Part shown: positions 14,874 to 28,500 of the stretch, in pieces
Position numbering within the stretch: the stretch's first letter is position 1
Layout of the letters: every line of letters starts with the position of its first letter
Source: Plantago ovata
Lineage: Eukaryota; Streptophyta; Magnoliopsida; Lamiales; Plantaginaceae
Direction of reading: 5' to 3'
Length of the DNA stretch: 64,000 nucleotides
Assembly: GCA_028274465.1 (NCBI GenBank)
Contig: CM051458.1
Span: 83,224,085 to 83,288,084, forward strand
Program-made: the position numbers and the translations under genes
The notes under the pieces: model-generated
Database searches by the model: none
The model's input: only the letters and a program-made list of their open reading frames with translations
Told to the model about the DNA's origin: nothing

Positions 14874-17261
14874 ATGGCGGGATTTTGGAGGTGCTTGACG
14901 AATCCAAGCCCATCATCATCAATGATATTATTACAGCCCAGTAAGAAATTTGGCCACCATAGATTAGTGAATTGCTGCTCTATTGTGCCACCACCAAACA
15001 ATAGCAAGATTACCAAACCAACTCAAACTCCACAGCTGCTCAAGATCGCCGTTACTGCTTCCACCGAACTTCTTAGGCTATTATCTTTTCCTCCTCGCAG
15101 GTAAGATAACTAGCCTAATTTAACATCTTCTCAATTATCTATCACTTCGATTCTATGCCTCAAAATCAAATGCTTTTCAAAGTCTATCTACTTTGTCAAT
15201 GGCTTGTTGAGGAAACAACATCGAAATTCAAATTACATATGTATGATTATTTTGAAAGTTTCCGAACAAGTTGGAAAATCGAATATATTATCTATAAGTT
15301 TTTATTTTTTTGAAATTTTTGGGCGCCCCAGCCCCTGCCTGCAGTAACTTCCTTATTAGTTTTAAGGATATGATGCGAGATACTTTTCTTCAGAACAACC
15401 GTGGTGGATGATATTGATCCCAAGGAAGAAGCGATTTCGGTTTTGGATGTAGATGATGTTCTTCAAATGATTAAATCTGATTATGACAAGGCCTATTTTG
15501 TAACAGGTAACACATTAACTAGGACTCACCTCTTATTAACGAAAGACTTGAAACATACTGTAAATGAAGAAGATTTATAGTTATATACTTTAGGTGCTGA
15601 TTTTAAGCTTTTATGTTCATTTTGTTCTTGTTTCTTTTGGGCCTATAAACTTATTGTCAAGCCTCTGAATATTGGCTGATCATGTAGGACTCTTTACTAC
15701 TGCAATTTATGCTGAGGATTGCACCTTTGAAGACCCAACTATTAAGTTCCAAGGTGATCTTTTTTTTCTTTGATATATCCAAGTAACTTTTTATGGTGCT
15801 TCATTTCACAAAAATGTGCCACCCTGCCATTATCGTTATGCTATTTACTTGTATGATGAGCTTTCTTGCAATTTGGTTAACCATGAAATCGATAATTCAC
15901 TATTTCATAACCTGCAGGGAGGGAACTATATGCGCGCAACCTGAGTTTGCTTGTACCTTTCTTTCATAATCCATCAATACAGTTAACAGAAATAGACAAG
16001 GTACTCTATACATATATATGTATGTATTCAATTCTTTAATTTACACATGTGAAACCTGCTGACTTTATCATTCCCATGAACATGTTCAATTTTTGTAAGC
16101 GCTTGGGCAGTTTTATACTAAATTCATTTTCGAACTGATTTCAAGTTCGTAACAGACATCAGAAGAACGTTTTTAAGTATTTCATTCATGTTGTGTGAAT
16201 GAATCTTTGTGGACTTCATTGCCAACGACAAGAAACACGCTTTTTTCCCAAATAAACCAGGTTAGGCTACATGAATAGATACAAGCATATATATATCTCT
16301 AAACACTCTCATGAGACTCAGTCTCTCTATAATGATTGAAAAACCTTAAGAACCAGTTTCTCATGGAAGTATATTTAACCAGCAAACCGCATACTAAGTA
16401 TCTGAGATTGGGATAATTTTAACTATACTCTTGAGTCTTGCCAACTTGAAGCCTTTGCTCATGCAAATTGAGTGCCTGACCTTCTCTACTTAAAAAGTTT
16501 CTGATCTGGAGTCTGAACTAAAAATATTCACCTTCGATTTCTTGTTAATATGTCATGTTCTTCATATGCAGGGTCTTGAATCTGAATCAGTATGCATAGT
16601 TGCTTCATGGAAACTGAGGTTTGCTGAACTCTTTTCCAAATAATGTAAATCTCATTTGAATGGTCTATATGTATTAATTTTCTCCAAGCCTAAAGAATAT
16701 TGCCTGGACAAGAAAAATATTGGAAATATCACATCAGATATGTTCAGGTTTACTAAAACCTCAGCTTCTATATGGTCAAGCTGTCAAATTATATTAGCTT
16801 TTTCAACTTGCCTTATTTCATTTGCGTACTGCAAAGGCTGAAAACATGTTATCCTGTTTGATCAATGCATTGCCTTGTTCACAGATAGTTAAGACTTAAA
16901 GAGTGAGGTAAAATATATACATGGGACAAAATAAGAAACATAGGCTCTTATTGCTTTTGAAATTGACTATGTTTTGTTTGAGGATTTTAACTAGAGGTCT
17001 CAATTTCATGTGCAGAACATACCTCAAACTTCCGTGGAAACCTCTGATTGCTGTTGATGGAAGAACGGTTTATGATCTTGATGAAAACTTTAGAGTAAGT
17101 ATAATAGAAGCCAAGCTGTTTTATAAATTAACTGTTTATAGATAAGCACACCAGTCTAAGGTTTCTTGTGATAGATTGTAAGGCATATTGAGAGCTGGAA
17201 TGTATCTGCATTAGAAGCAGTTATTCAAATATTTACTCCAAGTTCAGGATGGTCTAGCTGA
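14874..17261 (+). CDS. DUF2358-family protein, probably plastid
   Basis: The function of this plant/cyanobacterial family is not established; the fold is expected to be SnoaL/NTF2-like. Seven coding exons: 14874-15100, 15394-15506, 15688-15753, 15918-16000, 16572-16618, 17016-17094, 17175-17261. They join in frame into 233 residues. Residues 1 to about 75 are rich in Ser, Pro, Asn and basic residues with few acidic ones, consistent with a transit peptide. The conserved domain starts near VLDVDDVLQMIKSDYDKAYF and continues through AIYAEDCTFEDPTIKFQGRE, NPSIQLTEID, ASWKLRTYLKLPWKPLIAVD and GRTVYDLDENFRIVRHIESW. The end IFTPSSGWSS is typical of the family as I know it. It is divergent from ZDS. 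The ATG at 14874 is the only upstream in-frame start that gives a leader of this kind. Confidence 0.85.
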
Positions 17262-19537
17262 TTAAAGTTCGGAATTGAGGATCTAGCGTGATAACTTCTC
17301 TCTCTGGGTCCTCATGATATCCTTCATAGGTATCCCAACTTTCTCCCTTGTTTCTCTATTATGGTGGTTTTTTATTGGTTCACAAGCTTCTGAGACCTTA
17401 CTGTATTCTCTTTCGATTCATCAATTGTGTTACAGCTGCAAATTCAAGTCCTAGTCCAATCATATGATCATGGTTCTGAGCATGTGACATGTCCACTTAT
17501 CTCAAGCTTCTCTGCTAAGATCAATTATCTCAATATTTCACTCATATTCTTAACCTTTGGTTATGCATTCACGTATGGATTAACCACATCAGCATGATGA
17601 TTTGACTACTATATATGCCTACAAGGTTGCAGCACTGAACATTCAAAACGATATATGGAACACAGAATATTCATTTTTTCTGTTTTCCGAGGGTTATACT
17701 TAACAACTCTTGGCCCCTTGGGTCCTTGTAATTCGGGATTGTGCGCTATCTTCTCAAATTGATTTTCATATACAGTTGTTTTCAGTTAATGAAGATGCAA
17801 TGAGAATCACAATTGTTGTAAGGCCCTTATAATGTATGTTGTCTTGATCTTGTTTCCTGTCCGGCAATGAAATTATCCCCGAACACATGAAGAGTCTAGT
17901 CCATGCATGTTGATCACTATCGGCTTCACCAGAGATACCATTTTCTTGATCTATTTGTATTTGAGTTGTGATCAGTGTATGAACTGTGGGGTAAAGAGTT
18001 TCTTTGAGATCATGTTCATCGATTTCTTAACAATGAAGTATTAATGTTCAGTTGCTTCTCCACGAGAATGCAGAGTATGTCCGCAGTCTTGTTGTCTTTT
18101 AGGTTTGAGCATTTAGCTTAATTAGCTAGCTCTGATAACCGAAGCAAAGCACAAACGTAACTATTATGAGTTTTAAGACTCTAGTCTCTAGCTAGATCAA
18201 AGTTTGATCTGAAGAGATATTTTAACTTGGAGTTTATGTAAAGGCAGGCTACTAATCGGCATACTGTTACAGAGACATCATTCTATTTTTCACTATGATT
18301 ACGGGTTATGACTATATGAGGGACAGAGGGAGATAATAATCTAGTAGAATGAAAGTTTACATGCCAAATCATGCAATGTTTAATTGTTTATGAAAGCATC
18401 GATGATAAATGAAACATGCAAAAATGTGGTGGCAAAACCACTAGTAAGGTAGACACAGTATTCATCTAGTTTTAATATATATATAGCAAGAGCTACTAGA
18501 CCAAACGCTTGTAAAAATTTATACAAATAGCAAAATCGTCTGCAGCATACAAAATCGCATTAAAGCTTACAATTTGTATGTTTAAAAGTGAAATATAAGT
18601 CTTTCTAAAACGTAAATAACATAATTCGAAATTGAATCTCAAAACGGTAAAACAATAATAGACTGATATATCCTCTAGATAACCTTGAGCTACTCCATGT
18701 GCATCTCCATCTGACATATCCTCTGGATAACCTTGCGGGAAATGACGCTAGTGTTCGAGATCCCATTCAGTAGGTTACCAAAGATGACAATGTTTTGGAG
18801 GAGTGATTGGTATGTTTTAGTGAAATGCAATTGAGATCGTTTGGTGTAGACTATAGATGGATGATTGTGGTTAATTATTTTGGTGTAAGTGTGATGTATT
18901 AAGATGAAAATGCCCATTGTTTTGCTCTTAATTGGAGCACATGTTTCATAAGTTCATTATCAGTTTTAGTTTGTTCATCTTTTTCCACTATTATTATGTA
19001 AAAAGAAAAAAATATAGAATTTTAGATTAAACGGACTGAATCGGATGCCGATATGATTTTGATCAATCTGAATTCGATCAAAAATTTTGGATCGTATTTC
19101 ATTGACCATAATCTGCGAATTCAGATCGGATCAATCCGAAATTCAGATCGGATCCTGGGTTGCTATCCAAGAGTTTGGCTTTGGTTTAATTTGTGTATTT
19201 TTATTTGAGATTTGTTAAGAATGTATGAGTGATTTATTTTTGCGGAGAATTTATTGACCGATTAACAATAACCCATTTCAGTTATTTTTGAAAATGTTAA
19301 AACCCAAAAAAACTTGACTATTCTGCACATGTTAAACATCAAAGGGGCAAAAATGCAATTGACAACAGCAGATCTCTCCTCCTTCCCCGCGACAAACGGA
19401 AGTGAAGTCACTGACAATTGCAGATCTCTCCTCACACACGATTCACTGAACAAAGCTTGAAATTTCGACTGAATCGACTCACAATCAATTCATATAGATA
19501 CTAACCAAAAAAGGCAATTGAACACGATTAAAGAGAT
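17262..19537. other. Intergenic between DUF2358 gene and MON2
   Basis: About 2.3 kb holding the 3' UTR of the DUF2358 gene and the promoter and 5' UTR of MON2. Short imperfect direct repeats occur, for example TATCCTCTRGATAACCTTG near 18669 and 18717, and CAGATCGGATC twice near 19123-19156. No gene or complete mobile element was recognised. Confidence 0.55.
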
Positions 19538-22500
19538 ATGGCAGCTTTCATGACGGTGTTAGAGTCCGATCTACGGGCTCTCTCCGCGGAGGCTCGCCGC
19601 CGTTACCCCGCCGTAAAAGACGCCGCTGAGCATGCAATACTCAAGGTTTGTTGTTTATCTCCAATTTCCTCGCATCGTTCAGTAATTTAGCTATTATGTA
19701 ACTCGAATTGCTAGTTTTTTGGACTTATGTTGTTGCAGAGTTGTGCTCAAAATAATGTCATATGTTACTTACCGTTTGTAGAGACTTGGTATTTAAATTT
19801 GACTGGTGATTGAAATTATTATGCAATGCAGCTTAGATCACTGTCGAGTCCCGATGAGATTGCACATAACGATGACATATTGAAGTTATTTGTGATGGCT
19901 TGTGAGGTTAAGAATGTTAAGATCAGTGTGATTGCACTATCATGCCTGCAGAAGCTCATTTCACACGATGCTGTCGCGCCCTCAGCTCTGGAAGAAATTC
20001 TTTCCACACTCAAGGAAGTAAGTGAAGTGTCTTATGGGAAGTTTGTGCATGGCTTCATTTCGATATTGATTGATGAAACTGTTATGCTAGGTGTGTGTCT
20101 GCCATGTGCATTTCGCACTGATTCAAACTGACTATGTTTATACTTAATAGTTAATACCCGCATCTACCTGGAGCTAGTTTAGTTCTTGCAACTATGATCA
20201 ACAAATGCTCTTTTTTCTTTTCTTCCTGCCCTGATTACACCCGGTTTGTGTGAAATTTCCATTTAGTTGATCTCCCTGTACCATCTACTTATTACTTTCT
20301 TTTTCACATCTTTTTTCAGCACAGTGAGATGGCGGATGAAACAGTTCAACTGAAAACTCTGCAAACTATACTTCTAATATTTCAATCTCGCTTACAGCCT
20401 GATAATGAGGTGAAATATATTAATTGCTCTTTACATATATTTACTATGTTCAATGTCTACGTGACTGTGACATGTTGTTGTATGAATGATATGGATTCTA
20501 TAGGACTTATAGTCTTGACCCACTCATGATCTATGGTCGTGAATTTCTGTCCTGGAAGTATTTGTAGAGATTTGAATTAGATAGCTGTTGAATTTTCCTA
20601 TTTAATATAGTTGATGTGATACCACGGAGTCATTTCTCATTGCCGGGGAGGAGTTAGGTTCTGTTCTTTTTGTCTGAAAAAATATGAACTGAAACTTATT
20701 TTTAGTACAAAAAACAACTAAGCAAATCTGAACTGAACTGATCTGATTGTTTTTCAGATGAAAAGAACAGAGCATTAAACTGCTCTTCTATTCTGACACC
20801 TATCAGAGCGAGTTCTATCAGTTTTCTCTTTCCCCTTAGATGGAAAACTTCCACTTTTTGTGTTTTTAAAGTTCGTCATTAGTATAGCCCAAGAGTGGAC
20901 CCTTTCTTTCTTTCATCTTGTTATCACTGTCGTCAGCTATGTCCTGGAGCATGATGATAAGCATAGTATTAGAACATGGAGTTTGCTACAAACTGCAACT
21001 CAGCTAGCATAAACAATGCTATTGAAATCGTTTCGAAGATGTTGTTGGGACCATGTAGAAATATACAATTTTTCTGACATCAACCTTAAATACCCTATTC
21101 ACTAAAGAGAGATGAAAATCAACCTGTTCTTCCGCCGTTTCACAGTAAAGGGCGAAACTTGGCTGGTAAGACAGCTCCTCAAGGTTATGGGCACTGAACA
21201 TATACTTAAGCAGCCTTACCCTAGCATATTTCTGCAAATAGGATCTACAAGTCATTAATGGAACAACTTAGCTATCTCCTCCAGTTCCCAAATGTACTGT
21301 AACCACTCCAACCTGTTCATGCAACCAGTCTGCTCGCAGAAAACTTTGAAATTTCATAGTTATCAATTATGGGCCACTATTGTCAGTGTGAGAATGAATG
21401 ATGCAGAATGTTTGTTTTGTCACTTCCCAAAGATTTATCTGAAAGCATATGCGCAGGATATTTCAAGTTCAATGGATGAAGGGGAATCACAAAAGATGAT
21501 TTTATATTGACATAACTATAGATCCCATCATATTCATGTAAAGAAGGAATCTGGAGTTGTATCTACAAAAACTGCTGAATTGAGGAAAAACTTTTTTTTT
21601 TTCTTTCTGTACCTCTCAGGATATATGCTATTTCTGATGTGTTGAAGTCCAAAAATTAGTATGTGGGCAAGTACATCAAGTGTCTAATGTTTATGTCAAC
21701 AAGGTGATGCATCAATCTTAAAATCATTGAATGCTGGAACTGCTCATGACCTACCTAAAACACGAGTTTGCACATCCCACACCAAATGCACTGATGATCA
21801 ATTAAGTTGGGTTAGACATGGTTTCTTCAAGAACATGAAGATGATATAAAGACAAATATAGAGCATCTGTGGAGAGCAGATAACTGTTCTATAAAAGAGG
21901 TTTTTTTTAATAAGTTAGTCATCCTTGTGGCGCACTATTGTATGTTGTACGTGCTATCTTTCAATGTTTGTGTGTTTTGAAGGTTTTCTAATACCATGCA
22001 TCTTTTTTCTTTCACCATTCTGGTGGTAGTGGACTTGCGGTTTTACTGGCCCAAGGTGGTATTTTACTGACTTGCCAACATGTTATGGTGTAACAATATC
22101 CCATGGCTCTTTTTCAGGGGTTTTGGCTTTTCTTTGTAATTTTTATTGATGATTAACTCGCTATATTATTCTTTCTTTTAAATTACTACATAATGATATT
22201 AACTATCAAGGAAAAAAACCATTATGCTTTGACAATAGGGGACTGGAACAGATTGGGGTAAGAGGTGTAATAGGTTGATACTTGTGTGGTAAGAGGTCTA
22301 ATGGATCATGGACTATGTGCCAGAGCCCTTGGACTTTCTCCAACTTAGGCAGGCCGGGTGTGATTACATTGATCACACTCACAGTTTTGTCATGAGATAT
22401 TACGAGATTCTACGAATTGGGGTAGGCCCCTCTTATATTTTGTACACACTTTTGGCTTCAATGGATTTTAAAGAACTGGAACCGACTAAAGTGGTCTTAC

Positions 22501-25500
22501 GTTGCTCATCAAGTACTGTCTAACTCTGCATATACTTGACCTATTTACAAGTTCGTTAAATTTGTATAAGCGTTGGATGCGTTAGACTGAAAGGTCTTAA
22601 ATTAGGCTGGCTGCATCATTTTTCCTTCTTCTTCAAACTTCATATGAATTTTGTCACCTGCCTTTTGTTTAATAAATTCTTCATATACTACGTCTCTTTT
22701 ACTTGCAATTAAAAATAAGTATAAATATCTTAGTTTAGTCTAATATCATAATTTAGTGATTGGGTAGTTTCAGTGTGGAGCTTGTGTACTCTTTTCATTA
22801 TTCTAAAGTGCATTATTCATTGAAATGTCTTTTTGGCAGGCAAACATGGCTCATTCCCTTGGTATCTGTCTCCAGCTCCTGGAAAATAGTAGGTCATCTG
22901 ACAGTGTGCGGAAGTAAGTAGTTTCAAATTGTAACTTATGTCATGCCATTTCCTTTTTGCCATCGCTATCCCTTTCGTCCTTTTATTCTACTGACTAGTG
23001 ATTGCGTAATTTGCATGCTAACAATTTCCCTTATCAATTCCTTTGTTATTTTATCCAGTACGGCTGCGGCAACCTTCAGACAAGCTGTAGCCTTGATATT
23101 TGATCATGTTATTCGTGGGGAGGAACTGCCTGCAGGAAGATTTGGCTCTGGAGGATACATTTCTCGATCAAATTCTGTTACAAGTGATGTTAATCGGAAC
23201 ATAAACCGCCTAGAGTATGTTGATTTATTCTTTTACTCTACTGCATCTAGCTTATGAACAATAAAAATTGCAACGCGTGCCTTTGTTTTGATTTGTGATT
23301 GAAAAATTTATGGTTGTGCTGAACAATCACGCTTTGCTGTTTTTGAGTATTCATTAGCCCATCAATATCTAAAGTTCCCTTACAGAGTACTTAAACCTTG
23401 CACAAGCAGGTCGCTGGAGCTTGATGTTATTTCTGGAGGGACATCACTTACAAGAGACACCCTTACAAAATCTGGGAAGCTTGGGCTTTGCTTGCTTGAG
23501 GACTTGACAACTCTTGCTGCAGGTGGATCTGTATGTGCCAGATTTAAATTGATAAACTTCTTTTTTTTTTTTTTTGTTAGCCTAACCAATGTCTATTATC
23601 TTGAACTTAATAGCCGAATTTGTTTATTCAAATCCATGTTGTAAATCTTGAACTAGCAGTGAATCTGATTCTGTTGCTTGTATATTTTCAGGCTATTTGG
23701 TTACGTGTTAGTTCTTCGCAGCGGTCGTTCGCTCTTGACTTGCTTGAGTAAGGATCTCATCCCTAACAATTTACTCCCTTTGTTTTTAAGATTCTTTACT
23801 CTTTACGTATTCCTTTATTGACTATTTTAATAGATTATTTACATTTCCTTTTTTTGGCAAACTTTATCTCACACCTTTGTTGGTGTGTCCTACTACTAAA
23901 ACAAACAACACGCACATTCTACAAACCTCCTAAAAAAACTGTTGCAAAAGCAAACGTAAAAAACTCAAAGAAACGGAGGGAGTAAATTCTTATTCTGCAA
24001 GTTTTTATGGTGAAAATCTAGCTTAAGCGAATGGCTGTTTCTATATATGTATTGAATCTTTAATGTGAGTATGTATATTCACGTGTGCTAATGTAAGTGT
24101 GTTTCTACATAAGCATGTACATATACACAAATATGCACACAAACATATTTTTGCATATATGCAAGTTTTCGTGATACTGATATTATGTCCTGATATGCAA
24201 TATCTTTTTCGGAGGTTTTGTATAATCTCTTGATGATAATTTATGAATAATTCTTGATTGTCATTTTGTCATGTCAACCAATCAGGTTCATAATATCTAA
24301 TTATGTGGTACTCTTCAGAACATTGATTCCTTTTGAACAGGTACAGCATTAATTATGTTGGAATGGATCCTTTTGAATTTCTGTGCAGTACTTTTTCCTG
24401 GTCTAATAGATAGTTGAAAACAACAGGTTCTGCGTCGCCAAATATGTTCGCTTCTCATGACATCACTTCGTACGAACTCTGAGGTGTTCTTTTCTTAAGT
24501 TATACTTATATTTTCTTTCTATTCAGCATTCTGTGCTTGTCTCCCATCCTGTTCTTTGTTATTCACGTATCAATTTTGCAATTAGATTGAAGGCGAAGCA
24601 GGAGAGCCTTATTTCCGTCGCTTGGTCCTGAGGTCCGTTGCTCATATTATCAGGCTATATAGTTCGTCTCTGAATACTGAATCCGAGGTATTTTTTCACT
24701 TACCCTTCCATATATCTTCTTATGAAATTAAAATAGAAAATGGACAGAAAAAGTTACCATTTTCATGGTTGTTAATTGCGAAACAAAACTCAAGAGAAAA
24801 GGTGGAAATGTACAAAATATGCCACATACATATTTTTGAAGCAAGATGTTGAAGGAAATTTTAGAAATTCAATCATTCATCTTCTATTGTGGTAGTGCTT
24901 AAAAAGCCAGGATTTGTATGAGATCTTAATATTGTCAACCACAATAAATATACTTCATATATTAAAACTAGAGCACACGTTACGTACATCTCCTTTGATT
25001 CTTTTACCTTACAACTGTTTGTCTGCTTAATTTAAGAGAAGCAAACACATATGGCAACCGAAAAATGCTTTTAGCTGTAGAAAAGCAGATAATCACTTTA
25101 TATAAGCATTTGCAAACAAAACTCAAGTGCTTCACCTGCTCTGACACCTTTCAAACATAATTCCATTTAAGATGTTAATCGTCACTTCAGACTCTTACAT
25201 TCTCCATGGTGAAAGTGGAAGGACACTTCAAAATTTCACCTTTCTAACGCTTGCATTGTCTGAAGATATAGGCTTTTGCATGTCACCTTCCCAAAAGGCA
25301 AGGGAAGTGAAGTACAATACTTTTCACTCTGGTGGTAATTAGTAGTATCCACGTGTCGGTTTTCTTTAGGTCTGTTTCATTTAAAAAGTGATTAAATTCA
25401 CAAGAAAGTAGAGTTGGTATGGAAATTTAAATAGCAGAAACCGCTTTAAGGTAGACATGGTTGGGACTAGGGGTCAGTCGGTCTAAAAGCACTATCCCCG

Positions 25501-28500
25501 AGCTCCGGTCCATGTGAGCATTCTTCAGATTCACGAGATGTTGGATTTCCGGAGAATGAGACTGGGGAGGATTCACCAGATACTCAAGATGAAATATAAG
25601 AAAACAGAGAAAGACCAACATGGTAAAAAAGAATGTACGGAGAAGGGCTTTCACAGAAAAATTGAAGAAACTTGTGGTGTCAAAATTTAGATCAAAGTAT
25701 GTTTATTTTGTTGTGGTTAGGAGCTATCATCTTATTGCATTTGTAACTGAAACAATTAATGCTCACTCCGGCACCATCTATACAGTGTGCCACCATACTG
25801 AAATTTTGTGGAACCTGAACTTTACGTCTTGGCATTTTTGTTCAAAGTAACAAATAATTTTTTATTTATTTATTACTATAACAGCTCATCGTATCATGAT
25901 TAAAGTAACACTGGAATCAAAAGACATTTCCTGTAGCATTATTTCGCCTCCAATAACTGGTGAATGCAATTGCTTCTATAGTTGAAATTTCAAATTTATT
26001 TTTGATATTACTCTTAAAGTCAACACTGAAGATTCCAAGTGGAATGTTCTAAAATTATGGGTATGCTTGCAATGGGCAAATGGTTTGGAGTCATATGATT
26101 GTAATTGTGCTTTGTTCAATATGGTAATCTCTAATCTTGCAAAATTTTATTTCATTTTGTTTATTTATTTTCCCAGACAAGAATATCATATCAAGTTAGA
26201 TTTTTATTTCAAGTGGACGGAGGTTGATAAGAAAACCTTACAATCTTTATGTTCTGAGACAAACAACTATGTCTGGAAAACTTTCATAACCATCCTTGAC
26301 TGCTAACATTTTAAACTCAGTTCGAACAATTTGCTTCACTTATGAGAACTTTGGATCACTGAACCAACTCATCTGCATAATAAAACATTATCTACTTGGT
26401 CATAAGCATTTGCCCAACCATATTCTACTTTATGCCATTTTGCTAATTCCAGTACGCTGTTCTTCTAACAGGTCTTTCTCAGCATGTTAATACGAATTAT
26501 AGCTCTTGATTTACCGCTGTGGCATCGCATACTTGTCCTTGAAATCTTGAGGGTAACATATGCAAACTCAGTCCAAGATTTACTGAATAAAGTTTTTTTT
26601 TTGGTTGTTTTTTAGTAACTAGATCTTGAAATACAGATTTCTGGTACTGACTTTGGGCAATTTGACAGGGTTTTTGTGTGGAAGCACGCACCTTGCGTGT
26701 TCTTTTTCAGAATTTCGACATGTAAGATTATCGTACCTGGTTATAATCTTTCTTTTGGTTTGCTCCATAATGATATTTCTAGTGCTGTTCCTACTGCATA
26801 TGCCTCTGTTTATTTATCATATTTAGGACCTGTAAATGCACCTTTTTTTTTAGCTAACCTTGACGGCTATGTAACCTATGGTTCTGTTCTTAGATTGCTT
26901 GCTGTTCTTTGTTTATTTGTTTATTTTTAATAATAAGTTTATATCTATCAGAAAGCACATGCTGCATTGTGACTTATCTTTTTCCCTACAACCCAGATTG
27001 ATTAAATATTTTATGGTGTGGGTTTCCAGTGAGCAAAGTTCATTTGATAATACATGCTATAAAAGATGGATACATGCAGATTCATTTTCCTCCATACCCA
27101 GTGGTCTTAAAAAATTTAAGCTGTTATTTATTCTCTTAAGACCTTACTCTTGGGAGAACCTGTGTTTTGCTCACCCATATGTTAATTATTTTCTTTTATT
27201 TTCTTTTGTTGATCACATCTTCCAAGTTTTTTAATATTCATTGGGCATGGGCACGTTTAATTTTTCTATCCCATTTATGTACTTTTAATTGTATTTTTTA
27301 TTCATAAACTGATAAATGATATTATTTGTGAATGGACTATCCAACTTAGTTTTTAGTTTGGCTTTCTTCAACTTGCTTGCCTTTGGAAAGAGGGAGAATT
27401 CTTATTGTCTCTTTCTTCTCCATAGAATAGTCAGATAAGGGATTGACTTTAGTTATTGGGTTTTGATTTCAATTGCAGGCATCCCAACAACTCAAACGTG
27501 GTTGAGGGCATGGTAAAGGCTCTTGCTCGGGTTGTTTCCAGTGTCCAGGTCAAAGACTCATTTCTTTGCGTCATGTATACTCTTGTTTCTCTCTGCATCA
27601 CATTTCCGTAATGTTCCATCTGCTCTATGTATTGTGTACAATATCTGTTGAAAGAAGGCTGACCGCTTATGGATAATTATTCATGTTATATATATGAGTT
27701 ATTTTATGTTGGTTGTTTGAAAGCGAGTGAGATAATATGTACAGTGTGCCTCTCCTTAGGTTGTGACAAACTAAAATCCTGTGATTGCAAGTTGAACTTC
27801 TCTCAAGTGATAATAGCATCTTTTTGTTTTGTTTTTACTAACCACAAATCTATTGCATATGAAGCTTCAAATTGGAATTCAAATGACCTCTATTACTTGG
27901 CATGCATGTTCTATTTCATTTGCAAACGATTGAAAATTGGTATTGTCATGAATTTCTTGACTCAAAGCAACATAGTGTGAACTAATTATCTATTTGCAAT
28001 TAAGTTGCACTTTATTTATTCTACACCTGATTGCATGAGTCATGTTGTACAACTAACCACCTTTTTTGCTGCTTTTGAAGTTAATCAGTTAACACATTGT
28101 ATTTATCCTATCAGAACTTACTAAACAAATCATGGAAGAAGTTTCATGATCGGAATTTTTTTAGGGTATATAAAATTCTCGTGAGGGGTGATTTTCAAAA
28201 TCTAATGCTAGAGTATGCAGCCATATCATGTTTGTCCCCTGGCTTGTCACGTGTACCAGTGAATATGAATATATATGAATTTCTTTTACTTCTGTTTCTT
28301 TAAAGCAATGTCATGGGGGTTTAGGTTTTGTCATGCATACCCGGATGATATTTTTCATTCCATATATGTTTAGTGCCGAAGTAGCTGTCTAGCTATCTGG
28401 AGGTTAGGTGTCTCGTTTCACTGATTATGTCCATTTTTTACGTTTCTGCATTGCTGCTTCTTAACCTGTGTATATAGTGCATTTCTCTTTACAATGCATG

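Noticed and set aside
25427..25654. Minus-strand ORF with a hydrophobic start in MON2 intron 10
   Set aside because: 75 residues with no recognised family, inside a well-supported intron; too little to call a gene.
26626..27234. Overlapping plus-strand ORFs around MON2 exon 12
   Set aside because: They read intron sequence in arbitrary frames; exon 12 (26669-26721) is the only part matching MON2, and only in its own frame.
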